DNA of 64,000 bases, taken from contig NC_079496.1 in NCBI RefSeq assembly GCF_030052815.1, forward strand, positions 38,837,593-38,901,592. Direction: 5' to 3'. Source of the DNA: Hevea brasiliensis (lineage: Eukaryota > Streptophyta > Magnoliopsida > Malpighiales > Euphorbiaceae). The notes below the pieces were generated by a model. It worked only from the letters and a program-made list of their open reading frames with translations, was not told the origin of the DNA and did not search any database. Positions within the stretch are counted from its first letter, which is position 1; each line of letters opens with the position of its first letter. The translations under genes and the position numbers were made by a program. Below are positions 22,501-32,517 of this stretch, piece by piece.

Positions 22501-23787
22501 TTGGAGAAATGAGTTATGAATAATTTTTTATTAGTTTAGCTTTGGGAGTTTTATTTGAGAATTATTGTGTTGCCTACTTTGTAAATAGAAATTTTGAGAT
22601 AAAATGTGTTTAGTGGTATCAGAGCAAAGTAGGAACGGTGATACGTAACGCTTACGATTCCTGGGAACTCTCACGAGTGAATTGTGGCGAAGCATGACTC
22701 TCCGCCTAGGAGCTTGCAGGGACGGTGATACATAACGCTTGCAAATGCTCTGATAGGTACACTATATTCCTCCTCTATTTATGGGGTGAGTATGACTATA
22801 TTCCTCCCTCTTTGGCTTACCAGCCTGAGGTGAGTATGGATGAGTTCTCATTAGCTAGCTGGCCACCTCCCTCATTGATTTCGATTAGTGGGGTGATTAT
22901 GTCTTATCATGGTGTACAACACAGTGTTTCAAAAAATTTATGTGATGACCTAAGTTGTGTTATTGATTGGCAACACTGTGTTATCAAATTGTTTGATCAA
23001 ATTTGTGTTATATGAGCTTTGAAAATTATGACATGAATTAGTGAATCATTTGAATTATGAATTGTCAATAAATGTTTTATATAACGCATTTTAAATTTTT
23101 ATTATGCACCACAGAGTAAATTTTACTCAGCGATAGCTTTTTCATTGCTGTCATAGGTAGACAAACAGATAAAGCAGCAGAGTAGGCTGCTTGTAACTTT
23201 GCTTTGAGATTTTGCCGAGTATATTGAGTATACCACTTCCTTGTAAATATTGTTGTAATATATGTGAACTGTATGTATATATTGTACTTGGTCTTGAGCA
23301 GTTGTAAAATAAAGTTATAAATTATTTTGGACTATAAAAATGTTGTACTATAATTTTCTTATCTCAGCTTTGAAATACTTAGTCATTTTGCATTCTATTT
23401 TTGAAACTACTAAAAGTGATGTTGAATTGAGTTTGACTTATGTTTGAGAAAATTGATTTGTGTTGAGCTATATTAGAGTTTGGGACTGAAACAAATATAT
23501 TGGAAGTGTTTTCTATAGGTTTTTGAAGAACTGTTTTACTCAAAATACAGACGGTACTCTGCTAAAATTTTTATAAAATTTATGGCTATTTGAGACCTAA
23601 TGTGTGATTTAACTTCGATTAAAAAGTTTTAACACCTGTCAAAAGTGCTCACCACTTTAAAAAGAAGTAAGAAATTGTTTAAAATCCCTTGTAGTGTATT
23701 TAATGGGTTACCGGTAGGCGAAGTACAATAATTCATTAGGTGTACTACGGGATCATGTTACATCTTACGGAGGCGTAGGGTGTGACA
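19508..23787 (+). repeat. Solo chromovirus LTR, 4280 bp, target duplication GTACA
   Basis: Starts TGTAACACCTC and ends GGGTGTGACA, with GTACA immediately on each side (19503-19507, 23788-23792). The boundaries are confirmed because the host pol frame reads LKLEY before and TEEFEEF after. It is the longest LTR in the window and related in its first 100 bp to the other chromovirus LTRs. It contains a primer-site-like motif and an inverted repeat (22614-22755), which are not explained by a simple LTR. Otherwise non-coding. Confidence 0.94.
22614..22755. repeat. Primer-site-like motif with inverted and direct repeats inside a solo LTR
   Basis: TTTAGTGGTATCAGAGCA (site at 22614-22626) is the same sequence that follows real LTR ends at 4233 and 61234. 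TGCTCTGATA at 22746-22755 is its reverse complement. Between them a 21-bp element beginning ACGGTGATAC is directly repeated (22635, 22722; two mismatches). The other LTR copies lack this block. Confidence 0.7.
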
Positions 23788-24207
23788 GTACACAGAGGAA
23801 TTCGAAGAATTTGCCAATTGATGATTCATTTCCTGATGAGTAATTACTTGCATTCTCTAAGGCTCCATGGTACGCTGACTTTGTTAATTTTCTTGTATGC
23901 AGAGTACTGCCTCCAAACATGACTTATCAGCAAAGGAAGAAATTCCTACATAAAGTGAGATATTACATATGGGAGGAACCTCTGTTATACAAGAGATGTA
24001 ATGATGGGCTGATAAGAAGATGCATACCAGAGGACACTTCGGCACCTTAAAAATCACAACCAAGATTTTGCAAGTAGGGTTATGCTAGGTTGTAAGCAAG
24101 ATTTTGCATTCATCACTTGCTAGCCACATTTATTTAAGGATGTAAGATCCTTTGTGCTAGGTTGTGATTAATGCTAAAGAACAGGTAACAGTTCAAGGAG
24201 GAATGAA
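23788..24207 (+). pseudogene. pol: Athila-type integrase, N-terminal part, scrambled
   Basis: After the solo LTR the pol frame continues TEEFEEFAN, stop, DSFPDE, stop, then FSKAPWYADFVNFLVCRVLPP and KKFLHKVRYYIWEEPLLYK (23870-23995), and the zinc-binding region start IRRCIPED. From about 24040 the expected H-H-C-C region (GGHFGxxKT to CDRCQRTG) is only traceable in fragments. A short sequence around AAGATTTTGCA and a GCTAGGTTGT block are each present twice (24061-24175), pointing to local duplication and deletion. Zinc binding is lost. Confidence 0.8.
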
Positions 24208-25080
24208 ATGCCACTGCATGGTATACTTGAGATAGAATTGTTTGATGTATGGGGAATAAACTTCATGGGCCCATTTCCCTCTTCACATGGAAACAAGTAT
24301 ATTCTAGTTGGAGTTGATTATGTGTCAAAATGGGTAGAAGCAATTACAACACCAACCAATGATGCTAGAGTGGTCACAAGGTTTCTTAAGAAGAACAACT
24401 TCATAAGATTTGGCACACCACGAGCAATAATCAGTGATTGAGGAAGTCACTTCTGCAACCAACAATTCAAAATACTACTAAAAAAGTATGGAGTGACTCA
24501 CAAGGTGGTCACACCTTATCATCCTCAAACCAGCGGTCAAGTAGAAATCTCAAACAGGGAACTGAAGCAGATTCTAGAGAAAACTGTAAACAAATCCAGG
24601 AAGGACTGGTGCATGAAGTTAAATGATGCACTATGGGCATACCGCACTGTATATAAAACCCCAATTAGCATAACTCCCTTCCGACTGGTTTATGGAAAAT
24701 CATGCTATCTCCCTGTTGAGCTTGAGCATAAAGCTTACTAGGCAATTCAGATCCTAAACTTTGACCTCAAAGCTGCTATTGAGAAAAGTCTCCTACAATT
24801 GAATGAGTTTGAAGAAATCCGACAAGATGCGTACGAAAACACCAAAATTTTCAAGGACAAAACCATAAGATGGCATGACAGGCGCATAGCAAGGAAGAAA
24901 ATAAAAGAAGGAGATCTTGTCCTCTTATTTAACTTTAGATTGAAACTCTTTCCAGGGAAGCTAAAATCAAGATGGTTCGGACCTTTCATGGTCACCCAAG
25001 TCTTCCCACATGGAGCAGTAGAAGTGTGGAGCAAAACCTTAGGTGCATTTAAGGTCTATGGGTAGAGGATGAAGCCTTAC
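24208..25080 (+). pseudogene. pol: Athila-type integrase catalytic core and C-terminal part
   Basis: [20 protein letters not shown] starts the core. The catalytic triad is visible: D in [12 protein letters not shown] (24241-24275), D in AIISD (24438, followed directly by a TGA), E in [13 protein letters not shown] (24529-24565). Then [16 protein letters not shown] and [20 protein letters not shown] end the core (to 24738, then TAG). The C-terminal region follows as [20 protein letters not shown] and [15 protein letters not shown] (24913-25030), ending at 25063-25065 with a TAG and PYFQGEP remnants. Only four point breaks were noticed, so this is the best-preserved domain of the element. Confidence 0.92.
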
Positions 25081-25182
25081 TTTCAGGGAGAACCCATAGA
25101 AATGGGAGTCAATTACACCCTTGACCATCCTACCAACAGACCATAAACAAGCAAAGTTCAGCTAAAGACTATAAACAAGCAC

Positions 25183-25204
25183 TTTTTGGGAGGCAACCCA
25201 AAAA
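25183..25204 (+). other. Conserved stem-loop after pol of the Athila-type element
   Basis: TTTTTGGG (25183-25190), loop AGGCAA, CCCAAAAA (25197-25204) gives a perfect 8-bp stem. A GGGAGGCAACCC block after the integrase recurs in Athila/Tat elements. A run of about 19 T follows at 25217-25235. The role is not established. Confidence 0.6.
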
Positions 25205-25330
25205 TTTTTCTGAACTTTTCTTTTTTTTTTTTTTTCCTTTTTCATATTGATTTTTGTATCATACTCATTAGCATTTCATTTTGTAGGATTATTTTTTTTG
25301 GAAAGGGAAGTAGAGATCAAGAGAGGAAAG

Positions 25331-26166
25331 TGTTAGTAGTATGCCCTAGAGCATATCATTTAGTATGTATCTTTTACATATTTTTAATAATAAAAGGCAT
25401 TTCCACTTTTCCGTTTACATAATATATTTATGTGTAATAGAAAAGGTCCATTGATATTTTGTTAGAAATATTATTCTTAAGTTGTTAAGAATATGAGTGA
25501 CAATATTTCTAGCACAAAGTATCATAAATAGGTTCACAATCGAGGATACTTCATAATAAGGACATGACTTATCCAGAAAGATTGTATTCATGTTTGTTCC
25601 CAAGTTATTTATATGAGATATAAATAAGATGGAATGGTGAGTCTCATGCCATATAACAAACTTGATAGGCACTTATAAATGATAAGTAGGCCGAACCAGT
25701 GACACTTATGACAAGCACATGGAGTTTACTCTTGTCAATGTTTTGTCATAAATCATATCAGTGCATATAATCTTTAGACAAGAGATAGCATGCTTATCTT
25801 GTATATAGGTAGTTTGAGTTTGATCGCTTTCATACTTGTACTATGTATGGGTATATGGGCATGTGTTGGCTCTCGCTAGTTATATATGGAGGTAGGTGTT
25901 GATCAAGATGGAATCTGCCTCTAAGTAAATAGAGTTAAAATCCTATGTTCATTTAATTGTTCTTGATGTTTCAAGTTCTGGCCAGACAGATAGATTTATT
26001 CAGAAAAGAGTTTCTGATGAGAAAAATCTTTTAATCAAGAACTGGAATTAAAAGAGAACATAATATTCATAGCAAATGGAGTTTGACATAAACCATGACT
26101 CCAGCTTGAGTTGGGATTTTGTAATAGAGAGATTCTAGTGCATGGTAACATATGATTATAGGTTCA
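25331..26166 (+). repeat. C1 5' LTR, part before the LINE
   Basis: Collinear with 35240-36077 of the 3' LTR with few differences. It ends at GATTATAGGTTCA, where LINE sequence begins. Confidence 0.93.
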
Positions 26167-27384
26167 CAAATAGGACTAGACAGTGAGAGTAAACAAAGGT
26201 TTTGGGAAGATATGGATGATTTAATGCAAAGCATACCGAATGAAGAGAATGTTTTCATTGGTGGAGATTTGAATGGACATGTAGGAAGTGATAGGCAAGG
26301 TTATGAGAATGTTCATGGAGGTTTTGGTTTTGGCAGTCGAAATGAGGAGGGAAAAAGCATCCTGGATTTTGCTATGGCATACGACCTAATACTAGCAAAT
26401 ACCTACTTTATAAAAAGAGAGTCACATTTAGTGACTTTCAAAAGTGGACAACATAGAAGCCAAATCGACTTTCTCTTAACCAGGAAGACAAATAGAGCTC
26501 TATGCAAGGATTGCAAGGTCATTCCAGGAGAGGCTTTAACAAGTCAACACAGGTTGGTGGTCTTGGATGTCAAGTTTAGGAACAATTCAAGTAAGGTTAG
26601 AAGAAATAGTGTAGCTCGAACAAAGTGGTGGGAGTTCAAAGGAGTAAAGCAAGTGAAGTTCAAAAATGAGCTTCTCGAGTCCGAAGTATGGAAGCTAGAT
26701 GTGGAGGCCAATGATATGTGGATACAGATGGCATCAAAGATTAGAGAAGTAGCTAGAAAAGTACTTGGAGAGTCTAAAGGACATGGACCACCCTCAAAAG
26801 AGAGATGGTGGTGGAATGAGGAAGTACAAAAGGCAGTGAAGAGAAAAAGGGAATGGTATAAGAAATTACCTAAATGTGATAATAATGAGGCATATGAACA
26901 GTACAAGATAGCAAAGAAAGAGGCAAAAAAGGCAGTTAGTCAAGCAAGAGCACAGGCCTTTGAAAAGTTATATGAGAAACTTGGAACTAAAGAAGGGGAG
27001 AAAGATATTTATAGATTAGCAAGGAGTAGAGAAAGGAAATGTCAAGATCTCAATCAAGTTAGGTGCATTAAGGATAAGGAAGGAAAAGTGTTGGTGAAAG
27101 ATGAGGACATTAAAGAAAGATGGAGAAATTATTTTAATGATCTCTTTAATAATAGTCAAAATGGTAATAGCGTGAATATAGATTATAGAACAATAGAAAA
27201 GAATGTAAATTATACTAGAAGGATTCGATCTTTAGAAGTAAAGGAAGCACTTAAGAGAATGAAAGTGGGTAAAGCCTGTGGACCCGATGAAATACCAATT
27301 GAAGTGTGGAAGTATTTGGGAGATATGGGAGTGGCATGGTTAACTAAATTATTTAATAAGATTCTAAACTCAAAGAAACGATGA
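26167..27384 (+). pseudogene. LINE endonuclease (C-terminal half) and RT N-terminal region
   Basis: One open frame from the truncation point to a TGA at 27382-27384. The endonuclease part has NVFIGGDLNGHVG (~26248-26290), GKSILDFAMAYDLILANTYF, HRSQIDFLLTR (~26455) and SQHRLVVLDVKF, the last blocks of the APE-like fold. It is followed by the linker ERWWWNEEVQKAVKRKREWY (~26800), RWRNYFNDLFN (27119) and the start of RT at CGPDEIPIEVWKYLG (27279). In a full LINE this protein nicks target DNA and primes reverse transcription there. The absence of the N-terminal half makes it inactive. The ATG at 26152 lies in LTR sequence and is not a genuine start. Confidence 0.87.
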
Positions 27385-28695
27385 ATGGAGGAAGAGTATT
27401 TTAGTACCTATTTTTAAAAATAAGGGAGACATACAGAGTTGCTCAAACTATAGGGAATTAAACTCATGAGCCATACTATGAAGTTGTGGGAGAGAGTGGT
27501 GGAGCATCGACTACGTCATGATACTTCTATCTCTCTCAATCAATTTGGTTTCATGCCCATTGCTCAACTATGGAAGCGATCTTTCTCATTAGAAGCTTGA
27601 TGGAGAAATATAGAGATGTGAAGAAAGATCTACACATGGTTTTTAATGATTTGGAGAAGGCTTATGATAGTGTTCCAAGAGAGATCTTATGGAATGTGTT
27701 AGAACAAAAGAGGGTATCTATTAGGTACATACAAGTATTGAAAGATATGTATGAAGGAGCAACTACTATTGTGCACACAAAGGGGAGGGGACACAAGTGA
27801 TTTTCCGATCTCAATTGGATTACACCAAGGATCAGCCATAAGCCCTTACTGCTTACATTAGTTCTAGATGAACTGAAAACATATACAAGAGAGTATTCCT
27901 TGGTGCATGATGTTTATGGATGATATTGTTCTGATAGATGAGACACGAGAAGGAGTCAATAGGAAGCTAGAACTTTGGAGAAGTACTCTAGAGTCAAAGG
28001 GTTTTAAGTTAAGTAGAACGAAGACAGAATACATGCATTGCAAGTTCAGTGAAGGCCAAACTGGTGATATGGAAGGAGTTAGTTTGAATGGGGTGGTACT
28101 GTCCCAAAGTAATCACTTTAAATATCTAGGCTCAGTCCTTCAAGTAGATGGGGGATGTGAGGAGGATGTTAGTCATAGGATTAAAGCTGGATGGTTGAAG
28201 TGGAGACGTGCCACGGGAGTTTTATGTGATCGTAAGATTCCCAATAAATTAAAAGGAAAATTTTACCGCATGACCATACGACCGGCTATGTTATATGGTA
28301 GTGAGTGTTGGGCACTGAAAGAGTCGTATGCATCTAAGATAAGAGTTGCAGAGATGAGAATGTTAAGGTGGATGAGTGGCCATACTAGACTAGATAAAGT
28401 CCGTAATGAGAGTATCAGAGAAAAGGTAGGAGTGGTGCCAATTGAAGATAAGTTGAGAGAAGGGAGATTGAGGTGGTTTGGTCATGTGAAGCGTAGACAT
28501 ACGGAGGCTCCAGTTAGACAAGTAGAGCACATTAGGTTAGAGGATAGAAAGAAAAAAAGGGGTAGACCTAAATTAACTTGGAGGAGAGTAGTACAACATG
28601 ACTTAGAAGCATTACATATTTCTGAGGATTTAACCCAAAATCGTTCAGAGTGGAAAAAGCGAATCCATATAGCCGACCCCAAATTTTTGGGATAA
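27385..28695 (+). pseudogene. LINE reverse transcriptase core and C-terminal domain
   Basis: RT continues in shifting frames: KLMSHTMKLWERVVEHRLR-like sequence (27460-27520), NQFGFMP, EAIFLIRSLMEKY (27572), motif A in VFNDLEKAYDSVP (~27640-27680), then a break near 27800, and an open frame 27907-28695 starting with the catalytic box FMDDIVLIDETREG (27913). Its C-terminal part (YLGSVLQVDGGCEEDVSHRI, YGSECWALKE, RMLRWMSGHTRLDKVRN, WFGHVKRR) is the conserved tail of plant RTE-type proteins. It ends HIADPKFLG and TAA at 28693-28695. The catalytic aspartates are kept, but at least three frame breaks exclude function. Confidence 0.88.
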
Positions 28696-28720
28696 AGGCT
28701 TAGTTGAGTTGAGTTGAGTA

Positions 28721-29889
28721 TTTATGGTAAGAAAGAGTTCTGATGATATTAAGAGTTGATATCATGTCTCATTGCCAATTAGTGATGAGCCTAGTAAGTC
28801 ACACACATACACAAGTTATCACCTATTTAAATATGATTTAATTAATTAATTAAAGAGTTTAATTGATTAATTAAATAGATTTGGTTTGCAATTAAATTGC
28901 AAAGTCCCTAGCATGACTTGAAACCAAATCTAGATTATTGGATGTGTAGTATAAATTAAATTTATATTTAAAGTGTTTAAATATGAATTTAATTGATGAG
29001 AAATTAATTAATAGAGATTAATTAATTAATTTATATTTGATATAAATTAATTAGAAGAAGAAAATAATTATTTTGGGTTAAGAACTCAAAATTAAGACAC
29101 AGGGGCATTTTGGTCATTTCATTACAGGACACGTGGCACCATGAGATGGTGACACATGGCATAACACATAAGCTTGCCAAATGTTTTTTTTAATCATGTA
29201 AGATGATTAAAATCAAGATTAAATATAGGTTTGACACTTGGCACAATGTGATTGGGTCACTTAAACCTAGAGCTAATCAAAAGGTGACATGTGGCTAGGG
29301 TTTAATGTGTTAACCTAACTATTTAAGTGTGGTTATGAAAAGAAAACATAACCAGCAGCCTCTCCTCTCAATTGTCACGCCACTTTGAGCCTCTCCAGCT
29401 ATTTCTCTTTATCTCTCATCAATTCAAAGAGATTAGCCATCAATCTCTTGAATTAAAAACGCTAGAAATTGTTTCTAGTGTCCTGTTTACATCTCTAATC
29501 TCTTAAAAGGAAGAACTTGAATTTCTAATTAATAGAAAAGGCTTTAGAAGCTGTTCAAGGGCTGCCATAGGTGTTCTTGGTGTGGACAAGCTAGAGGGAC
29601 AACATCCGGTGTCCTCAAGACGAATCTCAAAGGCAGACACGCTGCAAAGACATCAAGAGGTTAGTGTAATCGTTCTTGATTTAATCTAGGGTTCTAAAAT
29701 TAATCTGATTAATTTTAAAATCTTAAATGGCAAATACAGATCCAAAAACATATTAAAAGAGTTTTAATATGTTGTTTATCATTGAAATCAAATAGATAAA
29801 AATAAATCTTGCATGGTGCATGTGACCCTAGGTGAAAATTTTTGAATTCAATGGTATAATCTTGTGTTTTTCACGCTTCCGTTCCTACA
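28721..29889 (+). repeat. C1 5' LTR, part after the LINE
   Basis: Resumes at TTTATGGTAAG, collinear with 36175-37343 of the 3' LTR, and ends TTCCGTTCCTACA. Contains AT-rich inverted stretches (TTAATTAATTAA blocks near 28840-28880) and a CT-rich run near 29360-29410. Confidence 0.93.
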
Positions 29890-29891
29890 AT

Positions 29892-29904
29892 TGGTATCAG
29901 AGCC
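29892..29904 (+). promoter_or_regulatory. Primer binding site (tRNA-Met type) of C1
   Basis: TGGTATCAGAGCC two bases after the LTR end. Confidence 0.9.
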
Positions 29905-30156
29905 ACTATATTTGCCATTTAGATTGTTGATTATATAATTTAATTGTGTGTTTGATCATGAGATCAAGAGATTCATTGCTGGTTGGATCATGAGATGTGG
30001 CATCACACATGGTGAAGCCACCATTGGTGGCGGCAACAATGGTTCCATGGGTGGTTCAAGGTTTGGCTTTTAATTCTGCAATTGTTGTATGATCTAAGGC
30101 CTATTCTTTGACTAATTAAAGTGTTTAATTAGTTGTTTTAATCACACAATTAAATT

Positions 30157-30500
30157 ATGATTCAAATCAGAATTTTAAAAATTGTTTGAATGTGATTCAA
30201 ATCTGAAATTTAAAAGTTGTTTGAATGTGATTCAAATCTGAATTTTTAAAGTTGTTTGAATCATATTTAAATCTGATTTTTTAAATTTGATTCAATAAAA
30301 TTCAGATCTGATTTTTTAAAAAATATTTGAATGTGATTCAAATCTGATTTTTTAAAAAATGTTTGAATGTGATTCAAATCTGAATTTTTGAAGTTGTTTG
30401 AATGTGATTCAAATCTGAATTTTTAAATTTGTTGAATGAGATTCAAATCTGAATTTTTAAATTTATTTGAATCATATTCAAATCTGATTTTTAAGTTGAA
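30157..30500 (+). repeat. Minisatellite of about nine ~36-bp units in the C1 leader
   Basis: Units share TTTGAATGTGATTCAAATCT followed by GAATTTTTAAA and vary by small indels. The unit core GATTCAAATC is a near-palindrome (GATTTGAATC on the other strand). Confidence 0.85.
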
Positions 30501-31255
30501 TATGAGATATTCAATTTAATTTAAGTATGTATGTTTTATTTAATTGTTAAATAGTGATATGCATGATGGATGATCATGGACTATAAAAGACCAATGTGAT
30601 TGGATTTATTTCTTTTATGTTTCTTTGGGATTGTAAATTAATTAATTTATTTTAATGTATTTTGGGCATGTATTATTAAGTTTGTAATATTTTTGGGTTG
30701 TAATTTCATTTATTTAAGTTCTTGTAAATTCGCCTTGGTATGCCAAGGATTACTATGTAATATTGGATTGCAAGAAGTTCAAGGAGGTCAAGAGCATTGG
30801 TGGGACCAAAGGAGGAATTCAATATCAAGTGTTGATTATGTACTCCTTCAGCAACTCTTGTAAAATGAATGAATGAAATGCACCTAGGAATGCCCTGATT
30901 CAATTCTTGGTGGCTCGTAATTGAATCCCTTAGAAAGTCCATGATCATACCATATTTATCGCTTATCCATGAATGCATGAGATGTATGGGAATGTATGCA
31001 ATTATATGATATATGCATGCTAAATGGATAATGTGCAAAGTGAGACCTTAATAGTAAATAGAATGACCATAAAATCTTCCAAACAAATGATTAAGTTGGA
31101 AATGCTATAATTAAAGTAATTATAACATAGGCCCTCCATTGGGGCAATTATTTTAAGAAATTTTAAATAGTTGCATAAGATGCAATTTATTTAAGAGATT
31201 TTCTTAAGAATAATTGTTAAGCATGAGATGTTGTAAATATGTAAATGGTTTAGTG

Positions 31256-31470
31256 GCCAATATTGGATGTACCTGAGGACATTAAAATTATTTGCATAAT
31301 TACTGGCTCAATGGGATCAACTTAACTAATGCAAGATAAGTCAATAATGGATGTACCTGAGATTTTGAGCATTAGGGGCTACGTAAAGGATTGAACCTCA
31401 CATGAGATGTGATGGGCAAAGAGTTGCTCACTTATAGTTTATTGTAATTCCAATAATGGATGTACCTGAG
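31256..31470 (+). repeat. Three spaced copies of a 20-bp block in the C1 leader
   Basis: CAAT-A/T-TGGATGTACCTGAG at 31256, 31342 and 31451, separated by ~86 and ~109 bp of unrelated sequence. Confidence 0.75.
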
Positions 31471-31663
31471 GATGATAAATAGAATTATAAGAATTCAATC
31501 ACCCACTAGAAATCCATCCAACTAGGATTTTCGTTTTCTACTTTGGAAGTGTAGGATTCGCAAAGTTAGTGGGAGGACCAATTTGATTAAACGACCATAA
31601 TCATTTTGGTTAATTACATGATACATTTACTAATTAATCTGGTTATTTTCTTTTCTGATAAAA

Positions 31664-32425
31664 ATGAGCACAAAACAACCACCACCATCCAATATCCTTG
31701 CAAGCATACTTGATCACAATAGGTTGACAGGACCTAATCTGTCTGATTGGCTAAGAAATTTGAAACTTGTCCTGAACCTTGAACATATAGGATATGTTCT
31801 AGATTCAAATGTTCCTGGTCCCTTACCTCCAGAGGCCACACAAGAGGAACATGAAACTTTGGACAAGTGGAAGGAGCATGATATGAGAGCTAAGTGTTAC
31901 ATGCTTGCTTCTATGAGTAATGAGTTACAGAAGCAACATGAGAACATGCAGAGTGCGAGTGAGATCCTCCTTCACCTACAAGAGTTGTATGGTGAGCACA
32001 GCAGGAATGCTAGGTATGAGATATCTAGACAGCTATTCCGTATGAGGATGTCTGAGGGACAGAATGTTGGGGATCATGTTCACAAGATGATTCGGCTGAT
32101 TGAGCAGTTGGAACATCTTGACTTCAACATGGATTTCCAACTACAAACGGATTTGATCCTTCAGTCCCTTCCCGAGTCTTTGGGAATTTTGTGACAAATT
32201 TCCATATGACTAAACAGAATGCACCTTAGTGAATTACTCAACATGTCGGTTATTGCCCAAAAGAATATGCTGTGCAATAAAGGAAAAGAGGTAGCTGTGG
32301 TTGCATCTTCTTCTACTGGAAAGTCCAACAAGAAGAAGGGCAATAAGAAAAAGAAACCTCAGATTCCTGGTCCTTCCAAGAAAATAGCTAAGCAGAAAAG
32401 GAAGACTAAAGCTGATAAAGGCAAA
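31664..32425 (+). pseudogene. gag: C1 gag (copia type), frameshifted
   Basis: Starts MSTKQPPPSNILASILD at 31664 and carries the copia gag core: LTGPNLSDWLRNLKLVLN, KCYMLASMSNELQKQHE, ARYEISRQLFRMRMSEG, HKMIRLIEQLEHL (to ~32130). A deletion within LPESFG (32174-32190) shifts the frame and gives a TGA at 32192-32194. The sequence then continues in another frame with LSELLNMSVIAQKNM and a lysine-rich stretch (KKKGNKKKKPQIPGPSKK). The start of a zinc knuckle, KGKCFHCQQ, begins at about 32420 but is destroyed by a tandem repeat. The product would form the particle shell. Confidence 0.9.
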
Positions 32426-32517
32426 GGAAAGTGTTTCCACTGCCAACAGGAAAGTGTTTCCACTGCCAACAGGAAAGTGTTTCCATTGCCAGTAAGAAAG
32501 TGTTTCCACTGGCCAGA
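32426..32517 (+). repeat. Four 23-bp tandem units at the gag/integrase deletion junction
   Basis: Units GGAAAGTGTTTCCACTGCCA-ACA start at 32426, 32449, 32472 and 32495. The first two are identical, the others differ slightly. The unit is the DNA of the zinc-knuckle start (KCFHCQ). Because 23 is not a multiple of 3, each unit is read in a different frame. Directly after the array comes sequence that belongs just before the integrase, so the rest of the knuckle and the whole protease are missing. Confidence 0.92.

Larger units (their letters stand above)
26167..28720 (+). mobile_element. 5'-truncated RTE-type LINE inserted in the C1 5' LTR
   Basis: Encodes the second half of an AP endonuclease and a full RT region. 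It ends with ATAGCCGACCCC-AAATTTTTGGGATAA and a TTGAG-repeat tail (28702-28719) typical of plant RTE LINEs. Comparison with the 3' LTR shows that 97 bp of LTR (36078-36174) is absent at the insertion point and no target duplication is visible. The 5' end of the LINE, including the endonuclease start, is missing. Confidence 0.88.
29905..31663 (+). other. Long non-coding leader of C1
   Basis: No supported ORF. Holds a ~36-bp minisatellite (30157-30500) and three copies of a CAATAATGGATGTACCTGAG block (31256, 31342, 31451). The gag start follows at 31664 after a run of AT-rich DNA. Confidence 0.75.

Noticed and set aside
25415..25672. 85-codon antisense frame, repeated identically at 35324-35581
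   Set aside because: It lies in the copia LTR and is identical because the two LTRs are young. No protein features.
30706..31038. 110-codon antisense frame in the copia leader
   Set aside because: No similarity to known domains, and it is in non-coding leader DNA rich in repeats.
32426..32517. Possible CRISPR-like repeat array
   Set aside because: Units are directly adjacent without spacers and derive from zinc-knuckle coding DNA in a plant retrotransposon.
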